29,192 bases of DNA. Source: JAWLBR01 sp041687495 (lineage in GTDB: Bacteria; Bacillota; Limnochordia; DTU087; JAAYGB01). The position numbers and the translations under genes were made by a program. The notes under the pieces were generated by a model that saw only the letters and a list, made by a program, of their open reading frames with translations, was not told where the DNA came from and searched no databases. How positions within the stretch are numbered: the stretch's first letter is position 1; each line of letters opens with the position of its first letter. Positions 23,165 through 29,192 of this stretch are shown here, piece by piece. The stretch spans positions 1-29,192 of the forward strand of contig JAWLBR010000034.1 of NCBI GenBank assembly GCA_041687495.1, written 5' to 3'.

Positions 23165-24469
23165 GTGCGCAACATTCTCTATATTCACACCCACGACACT
23201 GGACGCTACATTCAACCCTACGGACACCAGATCCCCACACCAAACTTGATGCAACTGGCGGAGGAGGGGACACTGTTTCGCCACGCCTATAACGCTGCCC
23301 CTACCTGCTCGCCCAGTCGGGCTGCTCTGTTGACCGGAATGGCACCCCACTCCTGCGGCATGATCGGCCTTGCTCACCGGGGGTTTAGTCTCAACGACTA
23401 TAACCAGCACCTAGCACCGTTCTTGGGAGCTAACGGGTTTGAGACAGTGCTGTGCGGTGTTCAGCACGAAGCAAGAACACCCGAGATGATCGGGTACGAC
23501 CGAATTCTACCCACCTCTGGCAAAGATCAGACCGAGCAGGATTTGTCAGGTGCCGCTGCTGCAGTCGAATACATAAAAGGACAACCACCGCAGCCGTTCT
23601 TCCTGTCTTTTGGTATGCATAACACTCACCGGGAATTTCCGGACATCGACCCGGAGACAAACCCCAACTACGTTCAGCCGCCGTTCCCAATGGCAGACAC
23701 CAAAGAGAATCGGGAAGACATGGCGGCTTTCATCAGTTCGGCCAAGGTTGCCGACCGCTGTGTTGGCATGGTCCTGGAAGCCTTGGAAGAGGCGGGGCTC
23801 AAAGATGAGACCTTGGTTATCTTCACTACTGACCATGGCATAGCATTTCCTAAGATGAAGTGCAATCTATATGACACCGGGATGGGCGTCTCACTGATTT
23901 TCCGGTATCCGGGCAATCCCAAGCAGGGTCAGGTAATCGATGGGATGGTCTCCCATGTCGATGTGTTCCCGACGCTGTGCGACATGTTCGATCTGGAGCA
24001 ACCGGAATGGCTACAGGGCTTTTCGATATTGCCGCTGCTTACCGGGGAGAAGGAAGAGATTCGGGATGAGCTCTTCTGTGAAGTGACTTATCATGCGGCG
24101 TATGAGCCAATGCGATGCGTACGCACTCGACGGTACAAACTCATCAAGTTGTTTGATGAGCACGATGGCCATGTTCCAGCAAACATCGACGATTCGCTCA
24201 GCAAGTCATTCCTGGTCGACAACGGGTTATTGGAGCTAAAGCGGGATAAGGTAATGCTCTTTGACCTGTACCACGACCCAGTCGAGCGGGTTAACCTAGT
24301 GAACGACCCACGGTATCAAGAAGTCTATGAAGAGCTATCGGCCCGGCTTGACGCTTGGATGCAGCGCACTGATGATCCGCTGCTTCAGGGTGGCAGGGTG
24401 CCGAAACCGGAGGGGGCCGTGGCCAACAAGATTACCAGCCTCAGCCCGAAGAGCCACGATTGGGAGTAA
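23165..24469 (+). CDS. Sulfatase family protein (type I, Cys-type; N-sulfoglucosamine sulfohydrolase-like)
   Basis: 434-residue sulfate-ester or sulfamate hydrolase. The formylglycine motif is C48-S-P-S-R52 in APTCSPSRAALLTG; Cys48 must be converted to formylglycine by FGE or the anaerobic maturase. Metal-site residues include H10-D11 in the opening IHTHDTGRY and D223-H224 in TTDHGIAFP, with His101 and His152/His155 (MHNTHREFP) in the active site. The HTHDTGR opening and CSPSRAALLTG resemble the heparan-N-sulfatase-like group. There is no signal peptide, so it would act inside the cell on imported sulfated sugars. The GTG at 23165 has GAGGAGGAG upstream. No maturase, transporter or other sulfated-glycan gene is next to it. 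The exact substrate remains open. Confidence 0.92.
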   Translation: MRNILYIHTHDTGRYIQPYGHQIPTPNLMQLAEEGTLFRHAYNAAPTCSPSRAALLTGMAPHSCGMIGLAHRGFSLNDYNQHLAPFLGANGFETVLCGVQHEARTPEMIGYDRILPTSGKDQTEQDLSGAAAAVEYIKGQPPQPFFLSFGMHNTHREFPDIDPETNPNYVQPPFPMADTKENREDMAAFISSAKVADRCVGMVLEALEEAGLKDETLVIFTTDHGIAFPKMKCNLYDTGMGVSLIFRYPGNPKQGQVIDGMVSHVDVFPTLCDMFDLEQPEWLQGFSILPLLTGEKEEIRDELFCEVTYHAAYEPMRCVRTRRYKLIKLFDEHDGHVPANIDDSLSKSFLVDNGLLELKRDKVMLFDLYHDPVERVNLVNDPRYQEVYEELSARLDAWMQRTDDPLLQGGRVPKPEGAVANKITSLSPKSHDWE

Positions 24470-24489
24470 TACCTGCAAAGTAAGCAATT

Positions 24490-24534
24490 GGTGCAGAGAC
24501 GGCCTAGCCTGCTGCGGGGCGTTTCTGCACCTTT
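24490..24534 (+). terminator. 12-bp hairpin after the sulfatase gene (terminator or leader element)
   Basis: Arms at 24490-24501 and 24520-24531 pair over 12 bases (one G-U) around an 18-base loop, 20 bases after the sulfatase stop, and are followed by TTTAG. The short T-run makes it a weak terminator. It could equally be the first stem of a structured leader for the next gene. Confidence 0.5.
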
Positions 24535-24535
24535 A

Positions 24536-24581
24536 GCTCAGTGGAACTGGCAGCTTGCATGAAAGCAAGCGGTGGCTGAGT
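24536..24581 (+). ncRNA. Possible structured leader element before the MetH-reactivation gene
   Basis: GCTCAG (24536-24541) pairs with CTGAGT (24576-24581, one G-U); inside it GCTTGC (24553-24558) pairs with GCAAGC (24565-24570) around the loop ATGAAA. Unpaired asymmetric strands (11 and 5 bases) separate the two helices. The element sits about 50 bases before the start codon. I looked for cobalamin, SAM and SAH riboswitch signatures and did not find them, so any ligand is unknown. Confidence 0.3.
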
Positions 24582-24633
24582 ACAAGCACGAACGTTCTGG
24601 CGCCGAAGCGATGTGAAGGTAGGGGAGGGAACT

Positions 24634-25335
24634 GTGGTGGATCTGATGGTGATAGATTCAATCCCATTGCGAATTGAGGCCAAGGAAGTTCTTCGGGAGC
24701 TGCACATAGGCCCAGATAGCGAAGACGCGGTCTGGGTGGAAGCCCTCGTCAACGAAGCCGAGAGCATTGGGCGTCCCAAGGTTGTCTACCGAGCCGTGGA
24801 TATCACTGACAAGGGCGATGATTACGTCGTTATTGATGGAGTCCGTTTTGACAGCCGGGTGCTACGGGTTAATCTGGAGCATGTTCATCGGGTATTCGCA
24901 TTTGTCGCCTCTTGTGGTATGGAACTGCAGGAGTGGATGGAATCCATCGAGGATATGCTTGAACAGTATGCAGCGGATGTGATCTGTCGGATGGCGCTGA
25001 CCTGTGCGACACAGGCGCTGAACGCAGAGCTGAAGCAGCGGTTTATACCAGGTAAGTCAGCCACAATGAACCCAGGGTCTCTATCGGATTGGCCGCTGCC
25101 AGAGCAGCAGAAATTGTTTGCACTGTTGGGTGGGTCGCCGTTAGTGACTGGAGTTGAGCTTTCCGAGACATCTCTGATGCGGCCGTACAAGTCTGTATCG
25201 GGACTGCATTTTCCCAGTGAAGCCAGTTACGAAAACTGTCAACTGTGCCCACGGGAGAAATGCCCGGGACGAAGGGCGGAGTACGATCCTGACCTGTATC
25301 GGACTAGATATTCAATGCGTCCAGCAGGGGAGTAA
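24634..25335 (+). CDS. Stand-alone methionine synthase (MetH) reactivation-domain protein
   Basis: About 233-residue protein matching the activation (AdoMet-binding) domain of B12-dependent methionine synthase, but with no methyltransferase or cobalamin domain. In MetH this domain remethylates oxidised cobalamin using AdoMet and an electron donor; split versions occur in some bacteria such as Thermotoga. Visible marks are VASCGMELQEW, the region KSATMNPGSLSDWPL followed by EQQKLFALLG, and SLMRPYKSVSGLHFP. The C-terminus adds C202-x2-C205-x4-C210-x2-R (NCQLCPREKCPGRRAEYD), a Cys cluster suggestive of metal or Fe-S binding. GGGAGGG precedes tandem GTG codons at 24634 and 24637; an earlier GTG at 24613 has no ribosome site. 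Its 3' end overlaps the convergent small membrane gene by 32 bases. Confidence 0.85.
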   Translation: MVDLMVIDSIPLRIEAKEVLRELHIGPDSEDAVWVEALVNEAESIGRPKVVYRAVDITDKGDDYVVIDGVRFDSRVLRVNLEHVHRVFAFVASCGMELQEWMESIEDMLEQYAADVICRMALTCATQALNAELKQRFIPGKSATMNPGSLSDWPLPEQQKLFALLGGSPLVTGVELSETSLMRPYKSVSGLHFPSEASYENCQLCPREKCPGRRAEYDPDLYRTRYSMRPAGE

Positions 25336-25522
25336 ACAGCTTCGTAATGCTGGTGGATACAGGGGGAATTGGAACCCCCAAGCTAAGTAGGATCGCTAGA
25401 ATCAGACCGATAAGCAGCAGAATGCTGGAAGCGATGAGCTCTCGCCACTGCTTTCGATGCACTAACGGTGGTATCTCAAACATACCAATTAGGGCGAAGG
25501 CAAGAATCGTCAAAAATAGCAC
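25304..25522 (-). CDS. Small membrane protein of the germination operon
   Basis: 72-residue hydrophobic protein with two likely membrane helices: about residues 2-18 (LFLTILAFALIGMFEIPPL region) and 29-50 (ELIASSILLLIGLILAILL), with a basic loop RKQWR between. I know no function; small proteins of this shape often follow germinant-receptor genes in Clostridia, and small D-type subunits modulate receptors in Bacillus, so an accessory role is plausible. The GTG start shares one base with the gerB stop (TAGTG) and AAGGAGGAG lies inside the end of gerB, showing translational coupling. Its end overlaps the convergent MetH-reactivation gene by 32 bases. Confidence 0.75.
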   Translation of the reverse strand: MLFLTILAFALIGMFEIPPLVHRKQWRELIASSILLLIGLILAILLSLGVPIPPVSTSITKLFTPLLDALNI

Positions 25523-26640
25523 TAGGACTCCTCCTTACTAACTAGAGCATCCCTACCTGTGTTCCGTTTTCCCCTCGCCGCTGCCACCAGTAAAGTCAAG
25601 CCGGGAACTATGATTTCGAAGATGGGGTGGTACAACAGCGAAGTCTGATTGGCAAACACAAAGGCTTCGATATAGTTCTCAAAATGAATAGTAGACACCA
25701 ATGCCATGAGTACAGCCGTCGGGATCACCAGCGGGCGGTACGAGTTCAGCTCCAGCAGTTGAGCAGTGCCCAAAACGTTAGTGTACATAAAGACGCAGAT
25801 GGCTAGGAAAGCGACACTTAGCATATTCAGAGCCACCAGCGCCTCGATCCGGGTGACAATCTCGCCAACTTCGATGAGGGCAATGGCCATCACCGAGGGA
25901 TAGACGTTGATGGTATTGACGATACCAGAGATGGCGTAGTTCCGCACTGACAAAAAGCTCAGGAAGACACCGCCGATGATGAGCGAGCCGATCACTGACT
26001 TACCTACCTGCTTCTGCCTGCTGACAAAAGGAAACACCATGAGAAAGGCGAGTGACTCCAAATAGGGAAAGGCCGTAGCCCGGTGGGCCCCCAGCGCCAG
26101 TTCGCTTAGTGGTGCGTCAAAGAGCGGCTGCAGGTTCGCTAGTTCGAACTGAGGCAGAGCCAGCAGGAAAGCTAGAGCCGTGTTAACCACCAGCATTGGC
26201 ACCAGGATCTGCGAACAGCGAGCTATGACTTCGATGCCATGCCTGACGGTGTAAGCTGCTACGGCGGCCATCCCCAGCGCCAATACTACGCTGGGGGTTT
26301 CTGGCATGAACACAGTGTTGAGGAAGGTCGCAAAGTCATCAATGACCAGACTGCCGATGTGAAACAAAAACAGCAGATAAGCTCCAGATACGGCCTTGCC
26401 AAGATAAGTTCCCCAGACTTTGCTAGCGATGTCAACAAAAGTGTCTCCTTGAAATCGTTTTGCCAAGGCAATAAAGATGAGGGCGAATCCGCAGGCCTCA
26501 ATGACACCGATGAGATTGGTCAACCAGGCTATCCGGCCAACCCGGCCGCTGGGGGGAATGACCTGCACCGAAGATAAGATGACTCCCAGCACAATGAAGA
26601 CCAGCTGTGAGCTGCTGATTTTCCCCTGCTCCAACCTCAT
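25522..26640 (-). CDS. Spore germination permease, GerB subunit (GerAB/endospore germination permease family)
   Basis: 372-residue integral membrane protein of the APC-type germination permease family (GerAB/GerBB/GerKB), the B subunit that binds the germinant in the spore inner membrane. About ten membrane helices can be picked out. Family marks are the N-terminal KISSSQLVFIVLGVILSS, the glycine/proline-rich first helix loop, YLESLAFLMVFPFVSRQK in the middle, and VYPSVMAIALIEVGEIVTRI with EALVALN. The ATG at 26640 has GGAGGGGGG upstream. It follows gerC after 54 bases and is coupled to the small membrane gene. The germinant cannot be told from sequence; amino acids are usual. Confidence 0.92.
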   Translation of the reverse strand: MRLEQGKISSSQLVFIVLGVILSSVQVIPPSGRVGRIAWLTNLIGVIEACGFALIFIALAKRFQGDTFVDIASKVWGTYLGKAVSGAYLLFLFHIGSLVIDDFATFLNTVFMPETPSVVLALGMAAVAAYTVRHGIEVIARCSQILVPMLVVNTALAFLLALPQFELANLQPLFDAPLSELALGAHRATAFPYLESLAFLMVFPFVSRQKQVGKSVIGSLIIGGVFLSFLSVRNYAISGIVNTINVYPSVMAIALIEVGEIVTRIEALVALNMLSVAFLAICVFMYTNVLGTAQLLELNSYRPLVIPTAVLMALVSTIHFENYIEAFVFANQTSLLYHPIFEIIVPGLTLLVAAARGKRNTGRDALVSKEES

Positions 26641-26694
26641 CTCCGTTTCCCCCCTCCTTATACATCTGTTCGCTGCTTGACCGCTTTTTCTATC

Positions 26695-27933
26695 TCATTC
26701 CGACGGCATTTTTTCTCCTGTACGCGTATTTCTCCTGGTATTGGGAAGGGCAGGAGCACTGATTGTCCCCATTCGGCGAACCTTGCTGTCTACCTTGATG
26801 TTGAGCTTAGTCTCAGGAAAGATCGTGTCCCAATTCGGCGCCAACTGCTTCCACTGCTTGGGGTACTTTCGCTTTAGCGCTGTTCCAAACTCGAAGATAT
26901 CTGCCGACAGGGATGCGGCGTGTTTCCAGGCGGACTCTATCTCGGTGCGGACGGCCGCCGCTTGGAGCTTACTGAGCGCTTTCACTCCGGGGATTGTGGC
27001 AAAGTCACAATCACACATCTGTCCTCCCAAGTTACTCTCGACGCTGACTTCGACCAGCATCTCGAGTTCGCTGCCATGCATTCTCGGCTGGATCTTGCTG
27101 CTGGAGCGCACGATTTCCAAGCTGACTTTCTTGCCGTCTGTAGGGCAGGTGACACTGATGATTCCACTCTCAACCTCGCCAATCACCCAAAGGTACCCCC
27201 GGGTCTGCTGCCTGTCCAGTCTTCCGATCATTTTGTCTTGTTTGAATACAGCCGTTCCTGATAGGGAGTGGGTGGTTTTCCCACTCTCTTCAATGGTGCT
27301 AATGAGTGAGGCAACGGCCGACGTTCCCTCACTCATCAGCATCGCGGCAAAGTCGTGGAGATTAACAGCAGCCACCTGTGAGGTTGCCTGTCTTGTCTCC
27401 ATGGTGTCGCGGATTGCCATCGCGGGAATTTCCTCAAGGTCAGATTTGGCCTTGAGAATATCGCTGGCCTTCTCTTCGGCGATGAGTACCCAAGCGGTTC
27501 TGCGCAGCTCCGGATCCCTTATAAAGATATCTAGGACCGGATAGATGCCCTTTTTGGCTATGTCTTTTCCGATGACGATGATCTGATTGTGCGCCCAGTA
27601 TAAACGGCGGGGAGCATGGAACGTGTAGTTGCGGATGGCGTCAAAGACGGTATCTCCTTGACTGGTCAGCACGGCTGCGGCACTGCCGGAACCTCCTTGG
27701 GAACCGCCGGACTGGCCGCCTCCGCCTCCGGCTACCTGCCCCGGAAGAATGACCTGGGCAGTCATCGCGTAGGTACCGCCGGACTTGGCCTCATCGATCC
27801 CTACTCCGGCTACGATTCCCAGATCATCTAGTTCCTTGCGGCTCCAGCAGCCGCTTGCTATTAGCATCAGACATAGGCAAAGACTGACGCAACCGATTAG
27901 TTTTTGGATTTGGCGCATGGACAACAACCTCAT
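26695..27933 (-). CDS. Spore germination lipoprotein, Ger(x)C family
   Basis: 412-residue C subunit of a germinant receptor, lipid-anchored to the outer face of the spore inner membrane. A type II signal ends in the lipobox IASGC with Cys29 as the lipidated residue, followed by WSRKELDDLGIVAGVGID, the hallmark opening of mature GerC proteins. Other marks are RRLYWAHNQIIVIGKDIAKKG, FIRDPELRRTAWVLIA, and the C-terminal domain containing KLQAAAVRTEIESAWKHA. A Gly/Ser-rich stretch (about residues 66-84, GGGGGQSGGSQGGSGS) is a low-complexity insert in the N-terminal domain. The ATG at 27933 overlaps the gerA stop as ATGA, which decides this start over the in-frame ATG at 27918 and over the upstream open frame inside gerA. 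Confidence 0.93.
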   Translation of the reverse strand: MRLLSMRQIQKLIGCVSLCLCLMLIASGCWSRKELDDLGIVAGVGIDEAKSGGTYAMTAQVILPGQVAGGGGGQSGGSQGGSGSAAAVLTSQGDTVFDAIRNYTFHAPRRLYWAHNQIIVIGKDIAKKGIYPVLDIFIRDPELRRTAWVLIAEEKASDILKAKSDLEEIPAMAIRDTMETRQATSQVAAVNLHDFAAMLMSEGTSAVASLISTIEESGKTTHSLSGTAVFKQDKMIGRLDRQQTRGYLWVIGEVESGIISVTCPTDGKKVSLEIVRSSSKIQPRMHGSELEMLVEVSVESNLGGQMCDCDFATIPGVKALSKLQAAAVRTEIESAWKHAASLSADIFEFGTALKRKYPKQWKQLAPNWDTIFPETKLNIKVDSKVRRMGTISAPALPNTRRNTRTGEKMPSE

Positions 27934-29042
27934 TTGCTCTCGGGACTTGAATCGTCGCCTTTGTCCTTGGAGGACCGCTTCTTCGGATGGGGCATGAGTC
28001 CCACTTCCTGTCTTTCCGGTTCTACCCAGCCGATGGTCCGTGGCCGGGTGAACATGGCCCACAATGGGGCTCGGATGATGACATCCTTCAAATCGCCTAC
28101 GCTCAAGGGAGCTAGAGGAGATAGGTACGGGGTCCCAAAGGAGCGCAGGGCTGCCAAGTGCACCAGCGTGGCCAAAGACGCGATCACAATACCGTACAAC
28201 CCCAGAGCACCGGCGACAGCGGTGTAGATAAAGCGAAGGACAACTGACGAGTCAAGCTGAGGAGGTACGACAAAGGAGCTAATCGCGGTAATCGCCACTA
28301 CGATGACCATCGGGGCTCCGATCAGTCCAGCCGAAACGGCCGCCTCGCCGATGACCAAGGCGCCTACGATACTTACTGCCTGACCTACGGGGCGGGGGAG
28401 CCTGACACCGGCTTCTCTTAGGATTTCGAAAATCAGCCCCATGATCAGCGCCTCGGCAACTCCCGGAAATGGAGTTCCTTCTCTCGCCGAAGCCATGGTG
28501 ATCAGCAAGGAAGTGGGCAGTAGCTCCTGATGGAATGTTGTCAAGGCCACAAAAAATGCCGGTGAGAAAATGCTTAAGACAAAGGCAATAAAGCGGATCC
28601 AGCGGATCAGAGTTGAGTAAAACGGCCGCGAGTAGTAGTCCTCAACGCTCTGGAAACTCTCGATGAATACCATTGGTACTGTCAGGACGAAGGGCGTACC
28701 GTCCACCAGAATCGCTACTCGACCCTCTAAGATCTTGCCTGCGACCCGGTCTGGCCGTTCACTGTTTCCCATTGTCGCGAACAAGGAGAACGGCGCATCC
28801 TCCAGGAATTCCTCGATGTATCCGGACTCGAGAATGCTGTCCGTGTCAATTCTCTTGAGACGGTTTTTGACCTCTTGAACCACTTTCTCACTGGCAATTC
28901 CCTTGATATAGGAAAGGCATACCGAGGTCTGCGTCAAGCGGCCGATTTTCATTGTCTCCATCACTAAATCTGGAGTCCGGATCTTTCGACGCAACATGGC
29001 TGTATTGGTACGCAGAGTCTCGGTAAAACCCTCCCGTGGGCC
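27930..29042 (-). CDS. Spore germination protein GerA family (A subunit), 5' truncated at a chimeric junction
   Basis: A subunit of a germinant receptor in the spore inner membrane. About 370 residues remain: the end of the first cytosolic region starting GPREGFTETLRTN, then IRTPDLVMETMKIGRLTQT and IDGTPFVLTVP-type strand (VDGTPFVLTVPMVF), then about five or six membrane helices with SPAFFVALTTFHQELLPTSLL, REGTPFPGVAEALIMGL, RPVGQAVSIVGALVIGEAAV and LRFIYTAVAGALGLYGI. The tail KKRSSKDKGDDSSPESK is polar. Family members have about 480-530 residues, so some 120-150 N-terminal residues are missing. Upstream of 29042 the same frame stays open to 29180 but the residues are Arg/Gly-rich and unlike GerA; that DNA reads as transketolase in another frame. 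First gene of the operon gerA-gerC-gerB-small protein. Confidence 0.9.
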   Translation of the reverse strand, partial: GPREGFTETLRTNTAMLRRKIRTPDLVMETMKIGRLTQTSVCLSYIKGIASEKVVQEVKNRLKRIDTDSILESGYIEEFLEDAPFSLFATMGNSERPDRVAGKILEGRVAILVDGTPFVLTVPMVFIESFQSVEDYYSRPFYSTLIRWIRFIAFVLSIFSPAFFVALTTFHQELLPTSLLITMASAREGTPFPGVAEALIMGLIFEILREAGVRLPRPVGQAVSIVGALVIGEAAVSAGLIGAPMVIVVAITAISSFVVPPQLDSSVVLRFIYTAVAGALGLYGIVIASLATLVHLAALRSFGTPYLSPLAPLSVGDLKDVIIRAPLWAMFTRPRTIGWVEPERQEVGLMPHPKKRSSKDKGDDSSPESK

Positions 29043-29192
29043 TCGAACGACCCCTGCTTGTCGGGCGCGCCGTACCCGATCACGGTCCGCACCACGATGA
29101 GGGACGGCCGATCGCTCGTGTCCTTCGCTTCCTGGATCGCCCGCGTAATCGCCTCGAGGTCGTTGCCGTCCTCGACGCATTGCACATGCCAG
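29033..29192 (-). pseudogene. Transketolase fragment (partial at both ends), probably from a different genome
   Basis: In the frame WHVQCVEDGND, the - strand from 29191 to 29033 encodes about 53 residues typical of the thiamine-diphosphate domain of transketolase: EDGNDLEAI, AKDTSDRPSLIVVRTVIGYG and PDKQGSFEAHG (compare E. coli TktA DGHDAASI ... IGFGSPNKAG). The match stops exactly where the GerA match begins. By hand count 29041-29192 has 101 G+C of 152 (66%), against 90 of 180 (50%) for 28861-29040, and nearly every codon ends in G or C. It is cut by the window edge on its 5' side and by the junction on its 3' side. Read as foreign or misjoined sequence rather than a gene of this operon. 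Confidence 0.85.

Noticed and set aside
24525..24600. tRNA-like stretch (TTTAGCTCAGTGG followed by a stem-loop)
   Set aside because: The D-stem partner GAGC is missing, the would-be anticodon loop has six bases instead of seven, and no T-arm (GGTTCGA-type) or closing acceptor stem follows.
26741..27544. 267-codon open frame on the + strand opposite gerC
   Set aside because: It lies wholly antisense to a clear GerC gene, has no ribosome site or recognisable motif, and is a by-product of codon usage.
29043..29180. N-terminal extension of the gerA frame to 29180
   Set aside because: The residues are Arg/Gly-rich without GerA similarity, GC jumps to about 66%, and the same DNA gives a clean transketolase match in another frame.

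Overview
The window looks like a piece of a spore-forming, Gram-positive Bacillota chromosome (Clostridia- or Limnochordia-like), probably from an anaerobe and possibly a metagenome-assembled contig. The evidence is a gerA/gerC/gerB spore-germination operon, a YkuS (UPF0180) protein, a YetF/DUF421 membrane protein, strong GGAGG-type ribosome binding sites with frequent GTG and TTG starts, and intrinsic terminators. There are no insertion sequences, phage genes, CRISPR arrays, rRNAs or tRNAs that I can support. The genes are densely packed and the longest gene-free stretch is under 300 bases.

Layout. 1-13941, all on the + strand: a D-2-hydroxyacid dehydrogenase cut by the window start; a methyl-accepting chemotaxis protein; a TIM-barrel sugar isomerase/epimerase; a four-gene operon (Nudix hydrolase, SelA/DgaE-like PLP enzyme, RidA-like protein, M55 D-aminopeptidase); a ferritin-like di-iron protein; a GH42 beta-galactosidase; and a 1485-residue Lhr-type helicase. 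14135-16983, on the - strand: a second isomerase/epimerase followed by a YjhG/YagF-type D-xylonate dehydratase. 17258-18674: a 59-residue membrane protein (+), YkuS (-) and a YetF-like protein (+). 18859-25335, on the + strand: a URO-D family protein, lipoate-protein ligase, M15 D,D-carboxypeptidase, CDF metal transporter, a cytosolic sulfatase with the CSPSR motif, and a stand-alone methionine-synthase reactivation-domain protein. 25304-29042, on the - strand: the germination operon, read gerA, gerC, gerB and then a small membrane protein.

How the genes fit together. Most serve catabolism of plant- or glycan-derived carbon (GH42, sulfatase, xylonate dehydratase, two isomerases) or salvage of peptide and D-amino-acid material (M55, PLP enzyme, RidA). 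The URO-D protein and the MetH-reactivation protein both point to corrinoid methyl transfer, but no corrinoid protein is present.

The most important observation is at the right edge. The gerA reading frame runs abruptly into a fragment of transketolase on the same strand but in another frame, and GC rises from about 50% to about 66%. The changeover lies in a 10-base stretch (29033-29042) that fits both genes. This is best explained as a chimeric contig end, so the last ~150 bases should not be treated as part of this genome without checking. The most interesting possible biology is the Nudix/PLP/RidA/M55 operon and the structured leader before the MetH-reactivation gene.
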